A program made the position numbers and the translations under genes. Source: Varibaculum cambriense (lineage in GTDB: Bacteria; Actinomycetota; Actinomycetes; Actinomycetales; Actinomycetaceae). From it: DNA of 64,000 nucleotides. The notes under the pieces were generated by a model. That model made no database searches and had not been told where the DNA came from. It saw nothing but the letters and a program-made list of their open reading frames with translations. The stretch spans positions 1 through 64,000 of the forward strand of contig NZ_JAKNHJ010000011.1 in assembly GCF_022133705.1 (NCBI RefSeq). Reading direction: 5' to 3'. This document shows positions 55,601-62,643 of the stretch, one piece after another; position 1 is the first letter of the stretch; every line of letters starts with the position of its first letter.

Positions 55601-55931
55601 CACGGTAGAGGTAGAAGATGGCCAGGTGGCTACGGTGCTAGGTGATGGGGCAGTGGTGGTACTCGATACCGAGATTACCCCCGAGTTGGAAGCCGAAGGC
55701 TATGCTCGCGACTTGGTTCGCTCGATTCAAGATGAGCGTAAATCTCAGGATTTACATGTTTCTGACCGTATCGAGTTAGTACTGGAAGTTCCCGCAGACC
55801 AAGTCCAAAGCGCCCAGGCTCATGTGCAGATGATCGCCCATGAAGTCTTGGCCACGGAGCTTAAGGTTCAGGCCGGCGCGGATGATGCGGTGAAGATTAA
55901 CATCACCGCGGTGCATCCGGTAACGGAATAA
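52665..55931 (+). CDS. ileS: Isoleucyl-tRNA synthetase
   Basis: About 1088 aa from GTG 52665, preferred over GTG 52653 because AGGTGAGG is correctly spaced. Class I motifs: GLPHYGHLL (HIGH) near residue 60 and [11 protein letters not shown] (KMSKS) near 643. CP1 editing domain about 200-400. HYGH, the overall length and the C-terminal part resemble the eukaryote-like type 2 IleRS, which is usually insensitive to mupirocin; that property is inferred. Regulated by the T-box upstream. Confidence 0.95.
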   Translation: MGYYPRHKDGDVSANPSFPQLEEQTLKYWKQNDIFRKSIAQREAGDAGANEFVFYDGPPFANGLPHYGHLLTGYVKDVVGRYQTMQGHRVERRFGWDTHGLPAELEAERILEIEDKSEIEGPAGIGIEKFNQTCRESVLRYTKEWEEYVTRQARWVDFDNDYKTLDVNYMESVIWAFKQLYDKGLAYEGFRVLPYCWNDQTPLSNHELKMDDDIYQDRQDNTVTVGLRVETGELALVWTTTPWTLPSNLAIAVGPEITYVTVQVDPDLESPVAGEQVIIARDLLPAYVKELGEDPQIVAEYPGSELVGRSYEPIFDYFKDQLGEGETPGAKAYHVLAADFVTTTDGTGLVHQAPYGEDDMILLTANGINAVTPVDDAGLFTAEVRDYQGMQIFDANKQIIRDFRLGNEDDQGPLARTPKEKRAVLVRQQSFVHSYPHCWRCRKPLIYKPVSSWFVKVTDFRDRMVELNQQIDWVPEHIKDGQFGKWLEGARDWSISRNRFWGSPIPVWKSDDPTYPRVDVYGSLAELEADFGVEVKDLHRPFIDTLVRPNPDDPTGKSMMRRIPDVLDCWFDSGSMPYAQVHYPFENQQWFEDHYPGDFIVEYIGQTRGWFYLLHVLATALFDRPAFTSCVSHGIVLGDDGRKMSKSLRNYPDVNEVFDTYGSDAMRWFLMSSPVVRGGNLVVKSEGIRDTVRHVILPLWNIYYFFALYAGSCNKGAGYQAKALDLTDEKTLEQLGVMDRYLLARTRNLAQNVKELLDSYDIPGACEAVSEHLDLMTNWYVRTSRDRFWNEEAAAYDTLYTCLEVLMRVMAPLAPLVSEEIWRGLTGGESVHLCDYPVIPDTVDDAALVSAMDMVREVVSAAHSLRKTHGLRVRQPLQSLTVVDDGSQQLADFSDLIAGEVNVKQVVLQVSSESGLQLQRQLKLNPKAFAPEIRKATSQLFKAQKTGQWREEGETVVFPEVLVDGESVVLSGDQFSLSTTVEVEDGQVATVLGDGAVVVLDTEITPELEAEGYARDLVRSIQDERKSQDLHVSDRIELVLEVPADQVQSAQAHVQMIAHEVLATELKVQAGADDAVKINITAVHPVTE

Positions 55932-55972
55932 ATGGATATGAACCTTAAATAAAGAGTTTGTTTATTAGATCG

Positions 55973-56011
55973 GTTTCCGCCGGCAACTACCAGTTGCCGG
56001 CGGAAACTTTT
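55973..56011. terminator. Terminator between convergent ileS and deoR-type genes
   Basis: A perfect 16-bp stem (55973-55988 with 55992-56007) with a three-base loop is followed by TTTT. It separates ileS from the minus-strand operon end. Confidence 0.85.
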
Positions 56012-56027
56012 CGATAGGCAATGCGGA

Positions 56028-56807
56028 TTATTCTGCGACTAACACCTCTAGTCCGCTATCTTTAAGTTCGGTGTGCGCCCAATCCGGGGTATCTCTGTCG
56101 ACAATCGCAGCATCGAAGTCACTGAGGGGACCTACTTTAAATAGGGCAGACCGGCGGAACTTTGAAGCATCTGCCACCAGAATTTTCCGCCGCGAAGCGG
56201 CCAGGAGGGTGCGTTTAAATTTGGTTACCTGTTGATCGGGGTGGAAACAATAGCCATGATTAATCGCGGTGGCTGACATGATGCACAGATCAATGTTTAA
56301 CTGGCTGACGGCGAGCTCAGTTAAATCCCCGAAATAAGAATCCGCCCACGCCTCATAGGTGCCTCCCAGCAAGATTAGGCGTACCCCCTTTTGCTGTCGC
56401 ACCCGTTGCGCCAGGAACTCGGCATTAGTAATCACAGTCAGCGGAGCTAGGGACTCCAGATTCTCTACTAGCGGAAGATTGGTTGAGGAATCATCTAGCG
56501 CCACCGACATCCCGCTGCGCAAAAACTGTCTAGATAAGCGGGAAATCTCGTTCTTGGTAGCCGCGTTGGTTGCGATTCTTAGACGTGCCGAGGCCTCGAT
56601 AAGCGAAGATTCGGCGGCAGTTATTTCTTTACGGTTTAGCTGCACTAAATCGCTTTTTTCTAGCTCTGCAATATCGCGGTAGACCGTCATTTCCGACACG
56701 CCCAGCTTGGCGGCCAGCTCTTCTACCCGCACCGAACCACCTCGCGCCACCTGCTGTAAAATCAGCTGCTGACGCGAGGCGGGAGTGGCTTTAGTACTCT
56801 CAGACAC
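56028..56807 (-). CDS. DeoR-family transcriptional regulator
   Basis: A 259-aa regulator. The N-terminal DeoR winged helix (about 14-68, QQVARGGSVRVEELAAKLGV then SEMTVYRDIAELE) is followed by the sugar-phosphate-sensing DeoR C-terminal domain (VALDDSSTNLPLVENL, ILLGGTYEAWADSYFG). It ends the operon with the GpsA-like and FGGY genes and probably represses it in response to a phosphorylated polyol. The likely operator is the palindrome at 59521-59543. Confidence 0.88.
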   Translation of the reverse strand: MSESTKATPASRQQLILQQVARGGSVRVEELAAKLGVSEMTVYRDIAELEKSDLVQLNRKEITAAESSLIEASARLRIATNAATKNEISRLSRQFLRSGMSVALDDSSTNLPLVENLESLAPLTVITNAEFLAQRVRQQKGVRLILLGGTYEAWADSYFGDLTELAVSQLNIDLCIMSATAINHGYCFHPDQQVTKFKRTLLAASRRKILVADASKFRRSALFKVGPLSDFDAAIVDRDTPDWAHTELKDSGLEVLVAE

Positions 56808-57846
56808 GAGGTAGCACCGCTTTAGCTACTACGTCCTTAACCGCCAGATCTTCCGATTCCAAAATCTGGTTAACCGCTGCCAGTAGCGGCAGTTGATCTT
56901 TGATTTCTCTAGCGTGTTGCTCCACGAACTTGGCGGCCAAAGCGGCAGCCGGTACCCCTTCGACGGTTTGCTCCAGGCGATCCATTTCCGCGAGTGCCTC
57001 TTTCGGGTTTTCGCCTCGTCCTAGTCGCACACCGTAGACTTTGTTACGCCCCGACAGGCCGGTAACTTCCAGGTCGCCGACTCCGGGCAAACCGAAAGCG
57101 GTTTCCATCTTGGCGCCTTGCGATTGTCCCAGCAGCGACATTTCTTTGACGGCCTGGGTGAAAGTGGCGGCTTTCAGGTTGTGGTGGGGGATACCGGTAG
57201 CTTCTTCTAGACCGTCGGCTATCCCCAGGGCGATCGCATACACGTTCTTCATCGGCGCGCAAATCTCGACTCCGACTTCATCATCACTGTATTCGATAGC
57301 GTAGTTTTCGGTGCAGGCTTCGGTGGCATATTTCTTGGCTACCGCCAGATCCTTACAACCAAAGATAGTGGCAGTGGGCTTGCGTCCGGCACATTCATTG
57401 GCTTTAACCGGCCCGGCAATCGCTACGATCGGGGGCAAGTTTTCGTAGCCATTTTCTTTCCCTATCCGGCGAATAGCAGTCGGTAGCTGTTCGATAATCC
57501 CATTTTCATCGGGGCAGAACCCTTTAGAAGTCAACCAGATGGCATCGGCCTTGGACATTCCCTCCAGTGCCATTTCGGTAATCTTGGGGACTCCGACGGA
57601 GGCCACTGACATGACTACCACGTTCGCGCCTTCCAGGGCTTCTGCGAGCTGGTCGCTACGATAGGTTTTGACTCCTTTAGCCAGGGGTTCCTTGGTGCGC
57701 GGATGGGGTTTTCCGGCCTCGACTGCATCCAGTAGATGATCGTCTAGCCAAGTTCCCCACAGGCGCACCTCCCAGCCCGCATCGGCAACTGGTGTACACA
57801 GGGCAGAGCCCATAGCGCCCGCGCCTAGAACAGTAATAACCCTCAT
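56800..57846 (-). CDS. GpsA-like NAD(P)-dependent polyol-phosphate dehydrogenase
   Basis: A 348-aa member of the glycerol-3-phosphate dehydrogenase (NAD(P)+) family. Rossmann motif GAGAMGSALCTPVADAG, substrate motifs LTSKGF, VAIAGPVKANE and the C-terminal FGLPGVGDLEVTGLSGRNK are visible. It differs from housekeeping GpsA, which usually has GAGSWGTA. Lying between an FGGY kinase and a DeoR regulator, it may oxidise a polyol phosphate rather than make glycerol-3-phosphate for lipids; the substrate is unknown. It overlaps the regulator gene by eight bases. Confidence 0.85.
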   Translation of the reverse strand: MRVITVLGAGAMGSALCTPVADAGWEVRLWGTWLDDHLLDAVEAGKPHPRTKEPLAKGVKTYRSDQLAEALEGANVVVMSVASVGVPKITEMALEGMSKADAIWLTSKGFCPDENGIIEQLPTAIRRIGKENGYENLPPIVAIAGPVKANECAGRKPTATIFGCKDLAVAKKYATEACTENYAIEYSDDEVGVEICAPMKNVYAIALGIADGLEEATGIPHHNLKAATFTQAVKEMSLLGQSQGAKMETAFGLPGVGDLEVTGLSGRNKVYGVRLGRGENPKEALAEMDRLEQTVEGVPAAALAAKFVEQHAREIKDQLPLLAAVNQILESEDLAVKDVVAKAVLPRV

Positions 57847-57861
57847 TTTTTCTCTTTTCTC

Positions 57862-59436
57862 TTATAGCTCGGCCGCTGGGGACTCGGGCCTAGTGGATGG
57901 ATACTTGCGTGACAAGTTGTGCAAATCTTCAAAAATGTCTTGTAGGCGGGGATAGAGTTTGCGCTGCACGCTGGCTACTTCCTGGTAACGCTGGTGTAGC
58001 TGCATATTCGGTTCAATGGTTTCGCCATAGTGCGCCATGTTCTTCGCGGCGGTGGCGACATCATTCGTGCCGTAAACCCCGGTGGAGGCCATCGCCAGTA
58101 CCGCAGCCCCCAGGGCTGAAATTTCATCTTCGAGGCAAACGGTGATCGGCAATCCGGTGCAATCCGACATTATCTGGCGCCATAGTTTCGAACGGGTACC
58201 CCCGCCCATGGCGCGCAGGCCTTCGAGTTTGACTCCGGTACCTTTTTCAATCGAATCCAGGTTCAAACGCATTTCAAAGCCGATCGACTCTAAAATCGAA
58301 CGATACATATGGGCGCGCGAGTGGGTGCCGCGCCAGCCAACTACTGCTCCGCGGGCTACCGAATCCCAGTAGGGGCTTTGGACTGCATTCCAGTAGGGCA
58401 AGGTGATCAAGCCTTCACAGCCCGGCGGAATCTGGGAGGCAGCATCATCGAGGGCGGGATCTGGCTCGCCCAGTAGTTTGGGGTCGCCTAGAGCCTCCCG
58501 GAACCAACCTGCCAGGTAGGATCCGGAGGACTGTAATACTTCAAACACATAGTTCCCGGGAATTCCGGAAACGTGGGTGCGGAATACCGGATCGTAGCGA
58601 TATTCGGGGGATTCCACGCCCGCGTTCACCGCGGTGCCCAGATTGAGGAATGCTACTTCCGGGCTGGTAGCTGCCGCCCCGATCCCGGCGGCTTGTCCAT
58701 CGCCCAGTCCAGCAATAATCGGGACTTCTTTAATGCCCCATTCGGCTGCTAGATCCGGCAACAGGGTTCCCATAGGTTTGGAGGGCTCAACCAGATCGGC
58801 CATCTGTTCCCGGGTGACTCCGGCTATCTCTAAAAGTTCGGGGGCATAGTCGCGTTTTTGGACATCGAATAGCCCCAGAGAGTCGGTGGCGGCTTGCGAG
58901 GATACCCATTTTCCGATTAGGCGGAAGGCAATATAGCCGTGGACTTCCACCACTTTATGGGCTTTTTTGAAAACTTCGGGTTCATTTTCTTTAACCCAGG
59001 CCATTTTGTAGATGCCAGGGGTAACCCCGGCAGGTTTACCGGATAGTTGATGAATGTGTTCGCTGCCGTATTTACGGATCTGATCGGTGGCACGCCCATC
59101 TAGCCACAAAATTCCGTTTCTTAAGGGGCGGCCATCTTTATCGAAGGGGGCGAAAGATTCGCGCTGATGGGTGATGCCGATGGCGGCTACGCGTTCGCGA
59201 TCCTTGGCACTTATCTTGGAGAGCACTTCGCCGATTACGGCGTAAACGCTTTCCCACCAGCGCAAAGGATTGTGTTCATAGTGATCCATAGCGGGGGTGT
59301 GTAGCTGGATATTGCGTTTGGCGGTATGCCATACGGTTCCAGAAGCATCTACCAAAATAGCTTTTGAGGAGGTAGTGGAAGAGTCAATCGCTACTACCAA
59401 AGGGCCTTCGGAGAGGCGGCGGTGTTCTTTCGTCAT
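57862..59436 (-). CDS. FGGY-family carbohydrate (polyol) kinase
   Basis: About 524 aa from ATG 59436, which has GAAGGAGAA ten bases upstream; an extension to 59505 is unlikely. The first ATPase lobe starts VVAIDSSTTSSKAILVDASG, with GITHQRESFAPF and GILWLDGRA, and the second has NLGTAVNAG and the FGGY signature LEGLRAMGGGTRSKLW. It is similar to glycerol, xylulose and erythritol kinases; the exact sugar is not decided by sequence. First gene of the operon with the GpsA-like dehydrogenase and the DeoR regulator. Confidence 0.88.
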   Translation of the reverse strand: MTKEHRRLSEGPLVVAIDSSTTSSKAILVDASGTVWHTAKRNIQLHTPAMDHYEHNPLRWWESVYAVIGEVLSKISAKDRERVAAIGITHQRESFAPFDKDGRPLRNGILWLDGRATDQIRKYGSEHIHQLSGKPAGVTPGIYKMAWVKENEPEVFKKAHKVVEVHGYIAFRLIGKWVSSQAATDSLGLFDVQKRDYAPELLEIAGVTREQMADLVEPSKPMGTLLPDLAAEWGIKEVPIIAGLGDGQAAGIGAAATSPEVAFLNLGTAVNAGVESPEYRYDPVFRTHVSGIPGNYVFEVLQSSGSYLAGWFREALGDPKLLGEPDPALDDAASQIPPGCEGLITLPYWNAVQSPYWDSVARGAVVGWRGTHSRAHMYRSILESIGFEMRLNLDSIEKGTGVKLEGLRAMGGGTRSKLWRQIMSDCTGLPITVCLEDEISALGAAVLAMASTGVYGTNDVATAAKNMAHYGETIEPNMQLHQRYQEVASVQRKLYPRLQDIFEDLHNLSRKYPSTRPESPAAEL

Positions 59437-59493
59437 GTTTTTGCATTCTCCTTCGAATGTGGAAGCCGACAGTTCCAGGGTAGCTAACAAATG

Positions 59494-59543
59494 TCGATAA
59501 TACAACAGTTTTATTGTTTTATTTAACAGTTATCCTGTTAAAT
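59494..59543 (-). promoter_or_regulatory. Promoter and palindromic operator of the FGGY operon
   Basis: Read on the minus strand, TTAAAT, an 18-base spacer and TATTAT (about 59497-59502) form a promoter. Its -35 lies inside the perfect 9-bp palindrome ATTTAACAG-TTATC-CTGTTAAAT (59521-59543). A further AACAGTT copy lies near 59504. The likely ligand is the DeoR-family regulator at the end of the operon. Confidence 0.65.
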
Positions 59544-59668
59544 CCTTGGCGCTAGGAGATTTTGCCTGCTTACGGGAGGCAGAAAACGGATGGTTTTAGG
59601 CAAGAAGGGATAAAAGTTGGGAGGGCGGTCGATCCCTCAGTAGGATATGAGCTGAAAAGGGGGAGCAA

Positions 59669-61363
59669 GTGCAAAGTCAAGACGGTCAAGAACGCCAGGT
59701 CAACCCGTACGAAGAGATTGCGAAAAACGCTCACGGCGAGAGCGGAGGGATAGATCCCGAGCTATTGCCCTATCTTGTGGAAGCCGACCGGCAAGAACGT
59801 ATCGATTTACCAATCAGCGATAACTTAGCAGATCAGCAAGACAGTGAGCGCCTGCGGGCGGCACTGCAAGCGGGCGGGATAGTTTTGCCCGAGGAGCTCG
59901 CAGACCCGGAAGCCGCAAAAGACGAAGAAAACACAGACAATGGCCGCGACAGTTCCGCACCTGAAACCGCACCGGATTCACCGACTTCGGATGAATCCTT
60001 GCGAGCGGATTTTGAGGTGGCTCAGGTGTATGCCCAGATACTCAACCGACGCCCTGAACATAATATTTCGCCAACTAAGGCACGGATCGAGCGCGCCCTC
60101 GACTATCTTTCTGACCCGCAACTGTCCTATCCCAGTTTGCATATTGCCGGTACCAACGGGAAAACCTCTACTGCACGGATCGCTGACAGTCTCTTGAGTG
60201 CCCAAGGACTCCGGGTTGGGCGTTTTACCTCTCCGCACCTGCTTAGCGTGCGGGAAAGAATATCAATTGACGGGGAACCGATCAGCCCCCAGGCATTCTT
60301 ACAAGCCAACCAAGACGTGGAACCGATTATCGCCCTCGCTGATAAAGAGGGCGAAAGCATCGGGCAAGGCCGTCTTTCTTTCTTCGAATATCTAACCGCT
60401 CTAGCGTTCCAAGCTTTTGCTTCCGCCCCTATCGATGTGGGAGTAATCGAAGTGGGGATGGGAGGACGTTGGGATTCCACCAATGTCCTCGACAGCCCGG
60501 TGCAGGTGATCTGTCCCATTTCTTTTGATCATGAAAAATGGTTAGGGGATACGCTTGCCCAGATTGCCCAGGAAAAAGCGGGGATTATTCGACCGGGTGC
60601 CACCGTTATTTGCGCCCCGCAAGCAGATGAAGCGCTCCAGGTGATTAGGCAGGCGTGCCAAGAAAAAGGTGCCACCTTGCGCTTATATGGTGAGGACCTC
60701 CTCGTTAGTGAGCAGAAAATGGCGGTAGGGGGACAGGTATTTACTCTTACCACCCCGGCAGCCACCTATCAAGACGTCTATTTACCGCTCTTTGGTAGTC
60801 ACCAAGCGGTAAACGCTGCCCTGGCAATATCAGCCGTAGAGGCGCTGGGAGCAGGCAAAGCGCTTTCCGAGGAAGTGCTGGCAGCCGGGCTGGACGCCGC
60901 GCGCTCTCCCGGGCGCCTAGAGGTATTGGGAGGCTCTCCCACGGTTATCGTAGATGCGGCGCATAATCCGGCGGGGGCAGCGGCGCTGAGAGCCGGGATT
61001 GAGGATGCATTTGGATTCCAAAAAGTAGTGGGCGTTTTTTCGGCAATGGGCGACAAAAATGTGGAAGGTATCCTCGCGGAAATGGAGCCGCTGTTAGATG
61101 CAGTGGTGACTTTGCCGATGGAGGGAGAGCGCGCCATGGAACCGGTGGAACTGGCGAAAATCGCGGGAGAAGTCTTTGGTGTCGAACAAACTTTTGCGGC
61201 ACCTAACCTTTTGGATGCGGTAGACCAGGCGGTTTCATTAACCGAAGAAGGAAATCTTCCGGCTGACGCGGTCGGGATCGTGATTTTTGGGTCGGTAGTT
61301 TTGGCGGGGCAGGCTCGCCAGTTACTCTCCTCCCGGATAAAATCGGAAAATGCTTCCCATTGA
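59669..61363 (+). CDS. folC: Folylpolyglutamate/dihydrofolate synthase
   Basis: A 564-aa Mur-ligase-like enzyme adding glutamates to folates. The P-loop GTNGKTS is at 161-167, followed by FTSPHLLSVRERI, GVIEVGMGGRWDSTN and DAAHNPAGA. The N-terminus is unusual: about 115 acidic, low-complexity residues precede the normal FolC start. GTG 59669 has a good AAAGGGGGAG site, and no convincing later start is seen, so the extension is probably real. Confidence 0.9.
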   Translation: MQSQDGQERQVNPYEEIAKNAHGESGGIDPELLPYLVEADRQERIDLPISDNLADQQDSERLRAALQAGGIVLPEELADPEAAKDEENTDNGRDSSAPETAPDSPTSDESLRADFEVAQVYAQILNRRPEHNISPTKARIERALDYLSDPQLSYPSLHIAGTNGKTSTARIADSLLSAQGLRVGRFTSPHLLSVRERISIDGEPISPQAFLQANQDVEPIIALADKEGESIGQGRLSFFEYLTALAFQAFASAPIDVGVIEVGMGGRWDSTNVLDSPVQVICPISFDHEKWLGDTLAQIAQEKAGIIRPGATVICAPQADEALQVIRQACQEKGATLRLYGEDLLVSEQKMAVGGQVFTLTTPAATYQDVYLPLFGSHQAVNAALAISAVEALGAGKALSEEVLAAGLDAARSPGRLEVLGGSPTVIVDAAHNPAGAAALRAGIEDAFGFQKVVGVFSAMGDKNVEGILAEMEPLLDAVVTLPMEGERAMEPVELAKIAGEVFGVEQTFAAPNLLDAVDQAVSLTEEGNLPADAVGIVIFGSVVLAGQARQLLSSRIKSENASH

Positions 61364-61419
61364 GGCGGGATCTATGCAAGTAGTAAGCAATCTCTGAATA
61401 AATGTGAAAAGATATCTAA

Positions 61420-62442
61420 GTGACTTTAACCGTAGCAGTCGACGCCTATATGCTTGCAGAAGCTAACCTGGTGGGTTGGGCATGGGCGATTGACCAAGAG
61501 AATTGGGCGTGCGGATACGTGGAGGATTCCGCATCGATAACGCAAGCCCAATTTCAAGCGGTATTTTCTTTTGTGCGTCGTTGTCACCAGATAAACGAAC
61601 CACTGGTTATTTTCACTTCTTCCGAGTACGTGGCGGCAGTGCTGCAAACCTGGCGGCATAAATGGCGCAGTAATAACTGGCAAAAACTTGATGGGATGCC
61701 GGTTACTGATCTTTCTATTATTCGCAATATTGATCATTTTCTGGAAGGTAAATCTTTGCAAGTTGCCTGTGCCGGCTCTAAAGAGCAAGCACTACTGACG
61801 CAGGCACATATTTACGCGCGGGAAGTGGTCTATGCCCACCGTGACGGCAAAGAAATAAACCTAGGTCCAGGGATTAGCCCCGAACTGCTCAGCGGCAATT
61901 ACCGGCAGAACCTAGAGGGTTTAGTGGTTAGCGAATGCCCAATGCCGAAGGTCGAGGAAAATATTCCCGATAACGTCACCAAGCTTCCCCGCAATACTCA
62001 GAGCCCGCAGACGGGAACTACCTGGCGGGAAGGCTCCAATTCGGGACCGGTTGGTGTTGGGGGAATAGGGTCTCTGGCGCGAGGAGCCGCCGCCAATTTA
62101 CGCGCTATCACCCAGGTAGTAAGAGACGAGGATCTGCGTTTTCAAAAGTATTGCGCCCGTGCTGACCGGGTAAAAATTAGGGAACTAATGCATCCGGATT
62201 TCATGTCGATCGGAGAACTGGGGGTTCCTATTTCCCGGACCGAGGCTGCGGCTCTCTTGGCGGAGGCTCCGCCTTCCCCCTCCGAGGTGGAAGTACGCGA
62301 GCTAGGCCCGCACACTGCACAGGTAATCTATTTTGATTCCGATTCGGTGCAGTCCTGGATTTGGATTCGTTACCAAAACAATCAGGCACGCATGATTTTT
62401 CAGCAGATCACCAAGCGTCCCCCCGATATTTTTGGGATGTAA
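61420..62442 (+). CDS. RNase H-fold protein fused to an NTF2-like domain, catalytically degenerate
   Basis: A 340-aa protein of unknown function. Residues 1-140 follow the RNase HI fold in order: TVAVDAY (Asp8), a TQAQFQAV helix, VIFTSSEYVAAVLQTW, then WRSNNWQKLDGMPVTDLSI and EQALLTQAHIYAREV. Canonical Asp in TDS is Ser67 here, the helix Glu is Gln44, and the last Asp is not evident, so only Asp8 of the catalytic acids remains. A linker (145-230) leads to a C-terminal NTF2/DUF4440-like domain (about 233-335, MHPDFMSIGELGVPISRTEA). It may bind RNA-DNA hybrids or nucleic acid without cutting. GTG start, 56 bases after folC. Confidence 0.72.
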   Translation: MTLTVAVDAYMLAEANLVGWAWAIDQENWACGYVEDSASITQAQFQAVFSFVRRCHQINEPLVIFTSSEYVAAVLQTWRHKWRSNNWQKLDGMPVTDLSIIRNIDHFLEGKSLQVACAGSKEQALLTQAHIYAREVVYAHRDGKEINLGPGISPELLSGNYRQNLEGLVVSECPMPKVEENIPDNVTKLPRNTQSPQTGTTWREGSNSGPVGVGGIGSLARGAAANLRAITQVVRDEDLRFQKYCARADRVKIRELMHPDFMSIGELGVPISRTEAAALLAEAPPSPSEVEVRELGPHTAQVIYFDSDSVQSWIWIRYQNNQARMIFQQITKRPPDIFGM

Positions 62443-62568
62443 CTGCGGTTGCGGTTCTTGGAGGGGGATTCTCCCGTTTTTATGGGGGTTAAATAACCTC
62501 GTCAATAATTGGGGTGGTTCATGTGTTTACGGGTAAATGCCCATTTTTACTGAAAATGAAGGTATAAA

Positions 62569-62609
62569 ATTGTTCTTTGGCTCCGGGTTTCCCGGAGCCA
62601 AAGAACAAT
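62569..62609. terminator. Hairpin terminator after the E2 gene
   Basis: A perfect 19-bp inverted repeat (62569-62587 with 62591-62609) with a TTT loop lies between the convergent RNase H-like gene and the dihydrolipoyl acyltransferase gene. The T-tail is weak on both strands. Confidence 0.7.
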
Positions 62610-62643
62610 ATCAGGAATATTAACTTTTAGCTAGTTAGAGATC

